From the NCBI RefSeq assembly GCF_964355755.1, contig NC_092676.1, positions 20,442,288 through 20,506,287 on the forward strand: 64,000 nucleotides of DNA. The letters are read 5' to 3'. This document shows positions 52,308 through 64,000 of the stretch, piece by piece. Under the pieces are notes generated by a model, which searched no databases, had not been told where the DNA came from, and saw nothing but the letters and a program-made list of their open reading frames with translations. A program made the position numbers and the translations under genes. This DNA is from Antedon mediterranea. Its lineage: Eukaryota; Echinodermata; Crinoidea; Comatulida; Antedonidae. Every line of letters starts with the position of its first letter. Within the stretch, counting starts at the first letter, position 1.

Positions 52308-55300
52308 ATGGCGGAGCGGTTACGACGCGATCCGCTACCGCCTCCATGGAATTACGCTGTTACAGCCGATGGGAGGATTTTTTTTATAAAGTAAATATAC
52401 TACATGTTATTTAAAAGATACATTGTGATAAAGATTAACCCCATTCGACGAATAATATTTAATTTTGTTTATAATTACAGTGATAAAACTCAGCGTACCA
52501 CCTGGTTACATCCGGTGACGGACGAGCCGGTGGAGACCGGGATGCTGTCAAGGGAAGGTCAGTCGCTCTTCCTGTAATTAGGACCCTGGGCCTAGCTACA
52601 GTTAAGGGGCCGGCTAGGAATAAATTAATAAATGTGCTAACCTTATTTAACAGGAAGATTATGTTAAATATGATGTTTACCTTAAGAAATGAGTTATAAC
52701 TCCTAGCTAGAAAGAAGATGCTTTTTTATAATTTGTTAAATATTATAATGTAAATAAATGTGTTGTGTGTAGGCCTATGTAGGCCTAGGCTATGTATGCT
52801 TTATCAAAATATGTACTGTACTGTATGGACTGTAGGCTAGTCCTAGGCCTAGCCTCTCTACTATCTATAGTAGGGAGGTGCGCCTACTACTAGCTAGGCT
52901 AAGGGCTTCTCTAGTAGTTGTGGGGCCAGGATCACCTACTCCTATGGCTCAAAATTATGTTTAAAATGTAAAGAAAAGTTTGCACAACATACATCAACCC
53001 AATAAAATCACTGGCATAATACAATTGATGATTATTTATTAAATATTTCTGTTTTTGCTACTAAATATTTCTGCATAAATGCTGGATTTAACCAAGCGAA
53101 TTAATCAAACAAGCTGTTGCACATTTAAACACAAAATTTTCCATTATCCGATAAAAATTCATCTCATAAACTAATACTAGTATTTTATCGTTTAATTCAA
53201 TTAATTTGAATTCAATTGAATTTATTTACTAATTTGTTCACAGATTTACCAAAGGGATGGCAGCAAGCAAAATCGATTGAGGGAGCTATATACTTTGTTG
53301 AGTAAGTATATTGCATTTCTATTTAATTGGAATATTATTAATCTTTTTCTAACTGAATGATGTTTTCTTATTAATACAGTACATGAGTTATACTGTGTGA
53401 GTGTAAAGCAATAAATGTACTGTACATGACTATACGTATATTACAGACATCTCTGGGGTTCAGCAGATATACTGTAGCTGTCAAAACAGTGAAAATATTG
53501 ATGATGAATGAATGTTTTTTAGTTGAATTAGGATATTTTTATGATAGGTGAAAGATTACATTTACCAATGCGGATCGAGTCATTACATAAAGTAATAACA
53601 ACAATAATATTTTATAACTTTAAAAAAAAGATCAATAGCCCTACAATTGAATAAAGTATTTGGTAAAGCTCTCTAACACTATCGATCTTTATGTGACACA
53701 AAATGTGATGTGCCCATATATGGAAATGATGATGTCATATCACTACCATATTTAAGCAATCACACTTTTTTTTGTCATTGAACTAGTTTTCCAGTGTAGA
53801 CAGAGCTTAAAGTATCAAATTACTGTACCTACTGTAGTAGTAGTAAATTGCTTAAAAAGTAAACAATTCAAGAGAAGATTATTCCATAATTGCAACTAAT
53901 TACTTTCCACAATAGAAGTGTGTGCAATGCAAACAATCACAGCTGTTATTAACATATCACACAGCACTGGTGGTAATAAATAAATGTGAAAATGCCTTCA
54001 AATGGAATGTATCATTGAAAATAATTGATTTTCCATAAATGTAGTAAGAATACATAATGTACAGTAATAGTTGTTTTAATTCAATTTCAAGGCATGATGT
54101 ACAAAAATTATGTGTATTTTTGCCCAGATTGACATTCCTGCACTCATCACCTACTGTAGTACTGTACATTCCTCTTTGTAAAATGATGGTACAGACTATA
54201 GTACTATAGACTACATATAATGAAGGAAAATGAAAATAAAATAAAAGACCACCAGCAATGCCAAAAGAAAACTAGATAAACCAAAAAAAAGAGAGAGAAA
54301 GACTATACAGTATTGGGTTCTCAATCAGAATTTACAGTTACTGTATGTCTACTCAGTATGACAATGTATTTTAGTATTTTCCCCCCATGGCATGACACAC
54401 TAAGGGCCTGTTCAGACCTACGGAGTTATACTTTGGTATCATACGCGGAGTACAACCCCATAGGTCTGAACCAGGAAAAGATTAGTGGAAGCCACCTTTT
54501 TCGACACTGACCTTTTGTTAATTATGACCGTTAAAGGTACAATTAGTGTTACATAGTTCCTGTAGTCTTGCATTACAATTTTTGCACCCTACCCCCTAGA
54601 CAGCAACCAGCCTACGCCTTTGACATGCCAACGTAGAACCGTGCACTGTTGTCTAAACGGGCCTGTACAGTATACAATACAGTACCTCCATGGTATGATA
54701 CTGTACAGTATAAAACTCCTCACACACATAATTATATTCACAGGCAAAACTTGAATGTAGAGAATACATATTTTAATGACATTTCATGTACAGTAATAAT
54801 TGTTGTAATTCAATTTCAAGGCATGATGTACGAAACTCGCTTTCTAAACAAAGACTGTTTTGAAAACAAACGTAGGAATTAATTGGCAATGAAAAGCTAT
54901 CTGTAATTTTATGTATGAGGTATAGCACAGTACAGTATCAGGTGCCATTACCTTTAAGTGATTGCTGGGTCAATAGTGTCCATTGGTTATATTATAATTG
55001 TTGTCAAGTAGCCCTTGAATTGAAGGCATTATGCATTATACTGCAACAGTATGATATAAAGCCTAGAACTCTTTTGCTAGCACTAGAACGCTTTCCACAC
55101 TTGACCTTCTTTAATATATAACAAATAACTGTACATGAAGTTACAGTAAGTTGTACATCAATCAATTACCTGAGAGGTTTTGTACTTACAGTTAGTACTG
55201 TTAACTCAGATGTACAGCGTGTTTAGTAAACGTTACTGTATGTAAACTACATATACCAATCATGGTAAAACAATGAATAACTTTTGAGTCATTTAAAAGC

Positions 55301-58300
55301 ATTTGATTTTATTTCTGTGACACATGCTTTTACTATTTTATCCCTCCCCTTGTAGCCATAGGGAAGGCAGATTCCGAGGGAGCAAAAGGACCATTGCTTT
55401 GAAGGGCTGTTTCGATTCATTTAAAAAAAAGTTTTTGTTGTATGATGACTACATACTGTACACTAGTGTATTAACTATTAGTATGTGGTATTTTGTTTTT
55501 TCCATCACACTCACTCACTGTAGTAACTTAATTAGTATTAGTAATATTTAATTGACAATTAAATTACTCTTTTACATCTACCTTTCACTTCAGTCACAAC
55601 GAAGAGACTACGTCTTTTTATCATCCAACCTCATCGAATGTAGAAGTGGAGAAAGATTCAAAGTTTCATGTCAAGTAAGTCTGTCAATAATCATTTTAAC
55701 TATTTTGTTGTACAGTATTTTTCTATCTATTTTTAAGGTTTTGATTGTTTTGATTTTTGTTGTAATTTATTAACAATCTTTTGTGATTTATGAACTTGAC
55801 AAGTATTAATGCATGATAGAATTAGTGAAGTACTCTGGTAAATGTTATCTAAATATCTTGTATATTTTGTGTACTTTATCTTTGTTTATGTTGAACCTTT
55901 GTTGACCTACTTTACTGGTTGTACAGTAAAATGGTTAGTTTCTGCTTCACATAATGCTGGATTATTGTACTTTGAAAGAGATATTGTACGGTACTAAAAA
56001 ATGTAATGTACCCATACCGACCATAATATTTCAATGTTTTTGTTTTGGCGTCTCTGACACAAGCTTTTGCTTTTTTGGTGACGCCACCTTTTTTGGAAAT
56101 AAATGTTGATTTTGATTGATTGATTGAAAATACCGTTTTAAAACATCGCATTACTCTAAATGCAATGTGGTCAAACGACCAAAATAATGCAACGTGGTCA
56201 AACGGCCGAAATGCAATGTACAGTTGTAGTCAAATGACCGAAATGTAATGTGGTCAAATGGTTTGTTTTTTTTGTCGCAGCTAAAATTTGATGAACCATT
56301 CCAAAATTGAAACATTCCCTTAATTTATTGACCAAATTAGAGTTTGTACATAATTTATCTCATTTTATAAAATGTTATTTCTGTTTTAATTTTAATTTTG
56401 AGACAAAAAAAGTTACAGAAAAACTATACAAAGTAATCATAACATTTACTTAGATTTGTTTTAATTATTTCTAATTAACAATTTCCTGCAAATTACAAAT
56501 CTTCTTCATTTAAATATATTTTAATTCAATTGTGTGTGAATGACACACCAACTATCCTGTTCACACTAAACATATTGTACATTTTTTATGTCCTACTAAT
56601 CTAGTTTTGATAACTTGTTACCTTGCCTTAGGCATGTAAGCCTTTAATACAATTATAATGACATAGTGTTAGTTTATGATTTACAGTTAGTTTTCTCTAC
56701 AAATAGTAACAAGTATTGTACGCCAACTTATTTTTATTTGTATTGTTAAGGAGTAAGTACTTTTGCAGTTGTTAATGTTATTCTAACAAAATTAAGTTAA
56801 GAGTTGGCTTGTACATGGAGCTATAGTATAGTGTAGTTCTATAGTCTGAATATGAACCAACCAGTTTGGATCCATTGAGGAGTGCAGTAGATTTAACTAG
56901 TTTAACTTTAATAGTATTGTGTACTGTAGGTAGTGCATACTGTAGGATCAGTGTGATAATGGAACTTCCATTTTAAGCACTAACCATTAGGACCACTTGA
57001 CTTTAACACCATGGATTACTGTACACTTAGCGTTAGATTAACCTCTGACCTGAACATGAGATTATACAGAATGAATACAGGAGCCCGAGATTATGTTAAC
57101 AAAATATTGACATTAAATATTAATGTGAAAACCTAAAGAATGATTTACAGTATGTACATGTATTGTATGTACTATCTAGTACAGTAGGCCTACAGTGTTA
57201 TATAATATAACAAGCTGTGGAGAAAATTTGGCTAGCTAATAGTTGATGTACAAAGTACAAAGTTCATTATAGTTAGTTACCTGTAGGCTTTCTAATTAAT
57301 TACACTAAAGTGTTTTACAAACACTTTAATTTATCTGTCATACATTTTTGTATGATGAATATGATGAATATGATGAATATGAAACTTTCCCAAAGCTATA
57401 AAATACTGTACCTGTTAAGTTAATAATATAATAATAATAATGGAATTGATTGATTATATAAAATACTGTACCTGTTAAGTTAATAATATAATAATAATAA
57501 TGGAATTGGTTGATTATATAAGTATTAGTCCTACATTATCAAATTTTCAAGTTACTGTATGTCATTGTCATCTACAGTATGTATGATAATATAATGTTAA
57601 TGTTATTGTTAGGGAAAATACAATAATTAATATCAGGATTATTTTAACTTTATCGATGGAGGCTCATATCAATTCACTGTTGTTCTTCCGTAAGGATGTG
57701 CACAATACAGTACTTGTAGACAATTTCAAATACAAATTTTTACCTTTGACTAATTATAATAATGATAATAACAGTAATGATAAGCGTTTTACACACAACG
57801 ATCCATAAAACATCCAAAAAAGGAAGAATTGAAGTAAAAAAAGGTGATTATACTTGATTGTAGTGTTATGAACTAATGAATGTCAGCACCAAGATTAAAT
57901 TCCATTTAAGTGTACCTTTACATGATAAATACAGTTGGTGAAATATGTACTGTGATGTGTAATAATATGTATGTGTTTTATTGCCGATTGTACTGTACAG
58001 TATGACATTAATCTGTCCCCCCAGCCTTTCAAATATCAGCTACATGAATTCACCATTGTTTAAAAGCAGTGATTCAGAACTCTGGAATTCTTTGTTTATT
58101 TAGATATGAAACAAGAATTTCATATTCTGACAGGAATTAATTTCAACCGACTACAGAACTAACTCCCATTGTTAAAATTCTACCACAATTTAATACTATG
58201 GTATTATTATTAAATGATTGAATTATAATATGATGGTTGTTTGTTTGGATTTTAGCAACACACCTATATATGTCAGTATTGTTGGCCGATTGAGGAATTT

Positions 58301-61300
58301 TGTGGTAAATTTTTTTCAGTACCATTTATTAATAACCTTACAGTATAATAGGTTTTTTGTTATATAAACTTTAAACGAATTGTTTTTTTTTTTCGCATAC
58401 TGTATTTATATTTGTACACATATTTGTAATTCCATAAAGTGCAATAAAGCTTGAACCTAATGTGTTTTTTTAAAGGATATTTTAATGCTAAATAGTAAAT
58501 GTATTTTAGGAATATATAGTTATAGTACATCTCATTAATACATGTTTTTGGCTCTTAGACGACCATTTCCTTTCAAACTTGTCCCTTTTGTTACATAGAT
58601 TATAACATCGCCACAGTTGACATGTTCACCTGTCGGGGGCATATATTTTTTTGGTGATAAAATCCAATCCACAACAGTGCGTTTTTAAAAGTCTACAATA
58701 AAGCTCTGTCCTAAAACTATCAAACTAGTTTGACAAAAAAAAAGTGTGATGTGCCCAAATATGGCATTGGCAGTGACATGCCCAAATATGGCAGTGACAT
58801 GCCCAAATATGGTAGTGATATGACATACAGGTACGTATATGACTCTTGAGCACATCACATTTTTTTGTCACATAAAGTTTGATAGTGTATACAAAGCTTT
58901 ACTGTATTTAAAACATACTAGAGTGTGCTTGCTACTTGTGTAAAAACTGTTTACTTAAAAACTGTGAAAGTGAAGAATAGACATTTGAATACCTATTGTA
59001 GTCCATTGATGCATAAACACAAACAATGATCAACATGGTGTAAGGTTAATTTCAGAAGGTTCCATCTGCTAACTTGTTTTGTTATGATAAGTGAATGAGT
59101 GATTTGACAAAGGTTAGAAAAGGTCTGTTGTTGTTTATGGTTAGAACATGATAAGGATAGACATGTACTGTATACGTACTAACATTAAGAAAACAAAACT
59201 GGTTAATGAATGAATTCTCTCACATTCTTTGCCAGTGCCAGAGAAAGATCCCAAAATGGAAATACAGTAAAAACCTAGGGGGAACCATACAGTAGGAACA
59301 CCATATATAGAATTGGCTGTATTGTTTAAAACATGCCAATTTTTATGAGAATGTGTCCCCTCTCTAAGGTGTCTCCTGAATAAGAGTGTCCAAATGGAGG
59401 AGTGTACTATAAGGTGATTTTATATGGCGAGAACTGTGTGAAAATGAAATCGGCACATTTCACAAGAAATAAATGAAATTTCCATTTGTGAGCAATAGTT
59501 TTGAAATGGTACGTTACACAGGCTTTAGAGTTTGTTTGTATCGTTTTGTTTCTTAACGTCCTCAAACAAAAGCTCTAATGCCAGACTACTATACAGTACA
59601 TGGTTTTACTTTGTTAACACGAAAGCTGTATCCTAAATGAGTTTTAAATTACATAAGATCGTAAACTATCCACGTTCAATGAACTGCCAGTTTATTTTGG
59701 CATAATCCAAACACGTTTTAACTTATTAACTAGCATCATATTCCCAACTCCTGTTTCAAATTTGAGTATTAAATTCTGCTTTATCAATCGACATCTAATG
59801 CAGACTTCACCGCTCTCAAATAAATGTCCCAACACCTTATTAATTATCTTTAATTAAGGAAATTAGTTAACGGTTCTCTGTTACAATTCTTTTATTGTTG
59901 CGACAAAGAATGAGTCAGAAATGATTGAGCGGTGGTGACTGTGTGCAAATGAAATCAACCTATTTCACAAAAATAAATGAAATTTTAATTGGTGAACAAT
60001 AGGGCGGTTGTTTTGGTAAAACATACCTTAAGGCGTTGTACTTTATTGGCTGGTAATGGTGTGTAACTGCTACTAATATACTACCTGTACACACAGTATA
60101 TTTGTACTGTATATTGGCTATGACTTATGAGGTATGATCGCTCACTGGATAAACCCATGGGACCCCGGGGCTTAATACAGGGGGGCCTTGAGCAGGGCCT
60201 ATAGGAAAAAACATGCATTAAAAAATGTTGAATAATGTTATAAACGCCAGAAGCCCCCAGCAATGCAGGGCCACTAATCCAGAGGCCTTAGGTCTCTGCA
60301 TGCGTTATGCCACTGCCCCCAGCAATGCAGGGCCACTAATCCAGAGGCCTTAGGTCTCTGCGTTATGCCACTGCCCCCAGCAATGCAGGGCCACTAATCC
60401 AGAGGCCTTAGGTCTCTGCGTTATGCCACTGCCCCCAGCAATGCAGGGCCACTAATCCAGAGGCCTTAGGTCTCTGCGTTATGCCACTGCCCCCAGCAAT
60501 GCAGGGCCACTAATCCAGAGGCCTTAGGTCTCTGCGTTATGCCACTGTACATAGAAATTCATACACTACAACATTTAATTAATTTCATTCCTTTTTCAAG
60601 AAATTTAATTTAAAATAGTAAAATAGTAGTAAAGTTTTAAATAAAACATAATTTGCAATTAGACCTAACCTTTGTTAACTTTGCGTTACACATCAGATGA
60701 AGGATATTTTATTTTTGATAAATCATATCTTTAGGCCTACTGTGTTTCTAAAGTCTAATACTGTGTACAATATTTATATCATGTGCAGTTTAACTAATAC
60801 AGTACCAATGGAGTATTTACTTAAAAACTGAAACTGTACAGTACTAACGGTAATAATAGACTTTTGAACACCTTTGTATTACATGCATTTAACATTGGCC
60901 AATGAAAACTTTCTGTTTACTGTACAGTAGGTAAAATAAGTATAACATATAGCACACAAGTTTAAGAAAATTATTGTGTACTTATCTTACTATAGGTGGA
61001 TCCAATTAACCCCTTTTCCTAATTAAAAATTAACAATCCACCACAGCTCATTACAAGTTTTTAAACTTTGACATGCAAGAGTGACTGTTACAGACTTTGG
61101 TGAATCGTTTCTGTATGGAGGGCGCTTATTCAAACTATTGTCAATTATGCATTTAATCTTGATAAACAGTAAAATGAATAATGTATTGTGTACTTTGCTT
61201 TTAGTACCTCAATTATCTTTAATTATGTCAAATCATTTTTCAGAACGCATAACTACTTTGCTGCTGTTAAACTGTTTAACTATTTTGAAGAATGTTTTCT

Positions 61301-63543
61301 TATCACAGATTGCCTCAAGAAAATGAACAGAACACAATAGTGACCGCATCACCCACGAGAAGAGCAAGACTTGCTAGCGACGACAACAAATCGAGCATGG
61401 TATACAAAGCAGAATCAGAGGGCAGTACACCTGCAACTCCGAAGGTCAAGAACCGGGTAATTCCGAAAAATGTTGCTCCGCAAGTGAAAAGGCGTAAAGA
61501 TGATACGGTCACTATGAAAGGATGGCTGCATAAGATGGGGTCAAAGTTGAAAGCTTGGAAAAAAGTTTGGTGTGTCATTTCAGACTTCTGTCTGTTTTAC
61601 TATAAAGGTACAGTAATACATAGTTTATAGATCACAGTTCATAGTTCACATTTCAGCATCTTGATCAATATTATCATTTAATCTTTGACATCATTATCAT
61701 CAAAATTATCATCTTCATTGTAACATTAAATACCCTGATCATCTTTAAAGAAAAATGGTTTTTAAACAAATCTATATTGATTTAAAATTTTTATTCTGTA
61801 CTGACAATTTTGATTTATTCCAGAATACAAAATATAGATCAGTTTATGTTATTAGTGAATAATTAAGTTGATAATACAGGTATAATTAAAATGAATTATT
61901 CTTCTCACATGACTTTCCAATTAACATGATAATTAACAGAATTGTATTGTTACTATTGTCAGTACAGTTCATATAGTGCACGCATAGTACACTATTTACC
62001 TTCATTGGAATGTTGATATACCAAGTTATATTATTTTTCCATGGATGAATTGTTATACTAGTTCATCAATGAATGTAAACTTTTATTTTGCAAGATCAAA
62101 TACCTATTTATATTATCATAATAATGATCATATTGATCACCTGTCCGGTTCTATTAATAGTGAAAACTCCAATAATTATTTGAGAGATAATAGGATACTT
62201 TGCCACGGTACTATGACATTTACACTTACTTAATATGCTTCTATCTACCATATGTTTTCTCCTGCATACCAGGAAAAATCACCATTTATAATTCTATTAT
62301 TCCTGGACTTTTTATTTACGTTTTATCACGAGATGTTAATAAAATAATAAAATATAATTTTGTAAATAAAATTCAATTCCGTAAATATCATCTAACACCA
62401 TATGGGCAGGTTTACAGAATTTGTTCTGGTTTATTTATGAGGTGTAGGAGAATATAATTTTAAAAATTAGATTCAATTCCGTAGTTATCATCAAATACCT
62501 AATGGGCAAGAGGATCGTATAAGAGTACTCTTGCTTTAACACACTTGCTCCAATATACAGTAGGTGGTGTGTGAATGTATGTAGTTGATGCAGCTTCAAA
62601 CTGGCATCTGATTGGCTAATATGATGCACCTGATTGCCCCTTCCAATGGTGGCTTGCTTTGTGGGCTGTGATTGTGGAGTTGACCCTATAGTAGTAATAA
62701 TAACTCTATGGCTACTCCCTCTAATTATAGATCATTTTCTGGAAAATATTTATATCTGTACATTATTTCTATCATAACTGAAATTACATATACTGTAATA
62801 CTATATTTAACAATGCTTATTTATTCAAATCAATAAAATATGTTTTCTTTTTTTCTGTAGGTCCTAATGATGTTAATATGCAAGGATCAATAGTGCTACC
62901 GAGTTATGAAATCAAACTAGTAGATTACGCAGACAAGGCCACAAAGAAATATGCATTCAAAGTAAATTATTATACACATAAATATTGAAATTAGCAAAAC
63001 ATTAAGACCAAAATAGGAGCACATCAATATGTTTAATGTCTTAGTCCAAAAAGCGGATAATATTAATGATAAAAACAAATCCACATTTACGAATAAAACA
63101 TAATGTAGTATGGGGCCTAGTTTACCTTAATTTAAGCTTGTAGAACCTAAAAATATTAATCAAATCCTCTTGGGCGAAGAGCTTGTTTCTCAATTGATGA
63201 TGTACTGTATGCTAGGCAACATTTAACCATTTTTTAGGACTAATTTTAAACTTAATACAAAGTAACTTTGAAATGAAAAGTATGTGCAAGAGTGAAAATC
63301 AATAATCTTCTGCATGATGTCCAGGTACTCTACCATTAGACCACTAGGAATACCAAAACAAAGCATAGAATTTTGAAACCATAAATCCATGCTTATTCAA
63401 TTTACAACGATTTTTTTTGTTAATTAGTGTTGTCATAAAAACATGAGAACCGTTATTTTTGCTGCTGAGACACAAGAAGACATGAGGCAATGGATGGAAG
63501 CGTTATCCAAGGCGGCCAAGGTACAGATGGACCTAGGATATGG
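52308..63543 (+). CDS. PLEKHA5/6/7-type protein, 5' part (WW-WW-PH), continues past the window
   Basis: Seven exons are seen: 52308-52390, 52481-52557, 53244-53301, 55594-55674, 61309-61607, 62861-62961 and 63428-63543, which ends in a donor. They encode 271 residues in phase. WW domain 1 spans about 11-39 (PPPWNYAVTADGRIFFIN, TTWLHP). WW domain 2 spans about 55-84 (LPKGWQQA to TTSFYHP), where Phe replaces the second Trp, as in PLEKHA7. A Ser/Thr/Lys-rich linker follows. The PH domain runs from about 168 to 266 (MKGWLHKMGSKLKAWKKVWC, DFCLFYYKG, GSIVLPSYEI, AETQEDMRQWMEAL). Family members bind phosphoinositides and dock at adherens junctions or microtubules. The coiled-coil C-terminal half must lie to the right. 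Intron 4 is 5.6 kb and carries MITEs and minisatellites. Confidence 0.93.
53664..53810. repeat. MITE family A, copy 6, in a PLEKHA intron
   Basis: Ends TAAAGCTCTCTAACACTATC and the complement of tccagtgtagacagagctta. Interior blocks gtgcccatatatgg and gatgatgtcatatcactacc are well preserved. Confidence 0.8.
54035..54840 (+). repeat. Duplicated segment in PLEKHA intron 3
   Basis: About 60 bp at 54052-54110 recur at 54777-54835 (tgtacagtaat, gttgt/ttaattcaatttcaag, gcatgatgtac). A separate short inverted pair, ggcctgttcagacctacgga and cataggtctgaaccagg, lies between them at 54404-54474. Confidence 0.55.
56158..56262 (+). repeat. Short tandem repeat, about 4 copies
   Basis: Units of aaatgcaatgtggtcaaacg and accg/accaa with a spacing of 27-40 bp, in PLEKHA intron 4. 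Confidence 0.65.
57394..57515 (+). repeat. 60-bp perfect tandem duplication
   Basis: ataaaatactgtacctgtta, agttaataatataataataa and tggaattg(a/g)ttgattat occur twice with a 60-bp period and one difference, so the duplication is recent. Confidence 0.85.
58699..58901. repeat. MITE family A, copy 7, with internal triplication
   Basis: Ends TAAAGCTCTGTCCTAAAAC and the complement of gtttgatagtgtatacaaag. The phrase tgcccaaatatggca is present three times in the middle, unlike other copies. Confidence 0.75.
60253..60545 (+). repeat. 58-bp minisatellite, 5 copies
   Basis: Units of gcccccagcaatgcagggcc, actaatccagaggccttagg and tctctgcgttatgccact. The first unit has an extra 4 bp (62 bp); units 2-5 are identical apart from their edge. 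It is much more GC-rich than the intron around it. Confidence 0.95.
63270..63345 (-). repeat. tRNA-derived SINE head, minus strand
   Basis: On the minus strand, TAGTGGTCTAATGGTAGAGT is a good A box with D-arm; the matching T-arm region has decayed (gattattgattttcactc). It is a SINE head rather than a functional tRNA. Confidence 0.55.
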
Positions 63544-63552
63544 GTAAGAAAA

Positions 63553-64000
63553 AATGCTCATCATGTTTGTTCATTTTCATCATGCTGGGTTTGTGTAATT
63601 TTCATCATGTTTGGCACCAATATTTTCACATGTTCATTGTTATAATGTTTGACAATGAAATCAACATTTTCATTTTCATCATCATGGACATGTTCATCAT
63701 GTTTGTCACCAATATTTTGACAGGTTCAAGTTTGACAATGACATCAACATTTGACATGTTCATTTTCATCATCCTGGAATGTTCATTTCATCATGTTTGT
63801 CACCATATTTTGACATGTTCATTTTCATCATGTTTGTCACCATAATTTGACATGTTCATTTTCATCATGTTTGTCACCATAATTTGACATGTTCATTTTC
63901 ATCATGTTTGGCACCAATGTTTTCACATGTTCATTGTTATGTTTGACAATGACATCAACATTTGACATGTTCATTTTCATCATCTTGGACATGTTCATTT
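63553..64000 (+). repeat. Minisatellite of about 33-37 bp running off the right edge
   Basis: Units of gacatgttcattttcatcat and gtttgtcaccata(a)tttt/tttga recur at least ten times with indels. It begins 10 bp after the donor of the PLEKHA exon ending at 63543 and is still going at the window end. The ORF at 63540-63845 is read through it. Confidence 0.9.

Noticed and set aside
55342-55410. Possible PLEKHA exon after ccccttgtag (HREGRFRGSKRT)
   Set aside because: The acceptor looks good, but the sequence breaks WW domain 2. The exon at 55594 gives DHNEETTSFYHP, which completes the domain in phase.
63540-63845. 101-codon ORF starting at the end of the last PLEKHA exon
   Set aside because: It reads through the donor into a minisatellite (MFIMF-type repeats).

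Overview
This window is nuclear DNA from an animal. Genes are split into short exons by GT-AG introns, 3' ends carry AATAAA signals, and the DNA is AT-rich and crowded with short inverted-repeat transposons, tRNA-derived SINEs and minisatellites. There are no bacterial features. The gene set, the deuterostome-type SINE tail and the abundance of the palindrome TAGGCCTA suggest an invertebrate deuterostome, perhaps an echinoderm. That assignment is inference. Most automatically called ORFs here are intronic or repeat noise, so the genes below were assembled exon by exon from splice sites, reading phase and family resemblance.

Layout: 1-3 kb is non-coding. At 3.0-8.6 kb lies a head-to-head pair, EMC10 (minus) and TXNDC9 (plus), with 192 bp between their start codons. 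From 9.8 to 26.8 kb is a 17 kb gene-poor tract made largely of repeats: a LINE tail with a tiny palindrome inserted in it, several MITE families, an 800-bp foldback built from GCGCAATT palindromes, a MITE nested inside another repeat, and a 32-bp minisatellite. At 26.8-35.2 kb is a six-coding-exon tetraspanin. At 35.9-41.4 kb is a twelve-exon secreted metalloprotease with an ADAMTS-type catalytic and disintegrin-like region that runs straight into one CUB domain, with no TSP1 repeat and almost no propeptide. At 41.9-43.4 kb is a 1.5-kb terminal-inverted-repeat element. At 44.1-49.2 kb is a nine-exon PTGR1-type oxidoreductase. At 50.5-51.2 kb is an intronless NAT8-like acetyltransferase (minus). 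From 52.3 kb to the right edge is the 5' part of a PLEKHA5/6/7-type gene (WW-WW-PH), which is incomplete.

The genes do not form an operon or a shared pathway. EMC10 acts in ER membrane-protein insertion and TXNDC9 in cytosolic chaperone regulation. The tetraspanin and the PLEKHA protein belong to membrane and junction organisation, the protease is extracellular, PTGR1 reduces enones and eicosanoids, and the GNAT is probably an ER-membrane acetyltransferase. The two most notable things are the reduced ADAMTS-CUB architecture and the density and nesting of non-autonomous inverted-repeat elements, several of which share a similar terminal sequence style.
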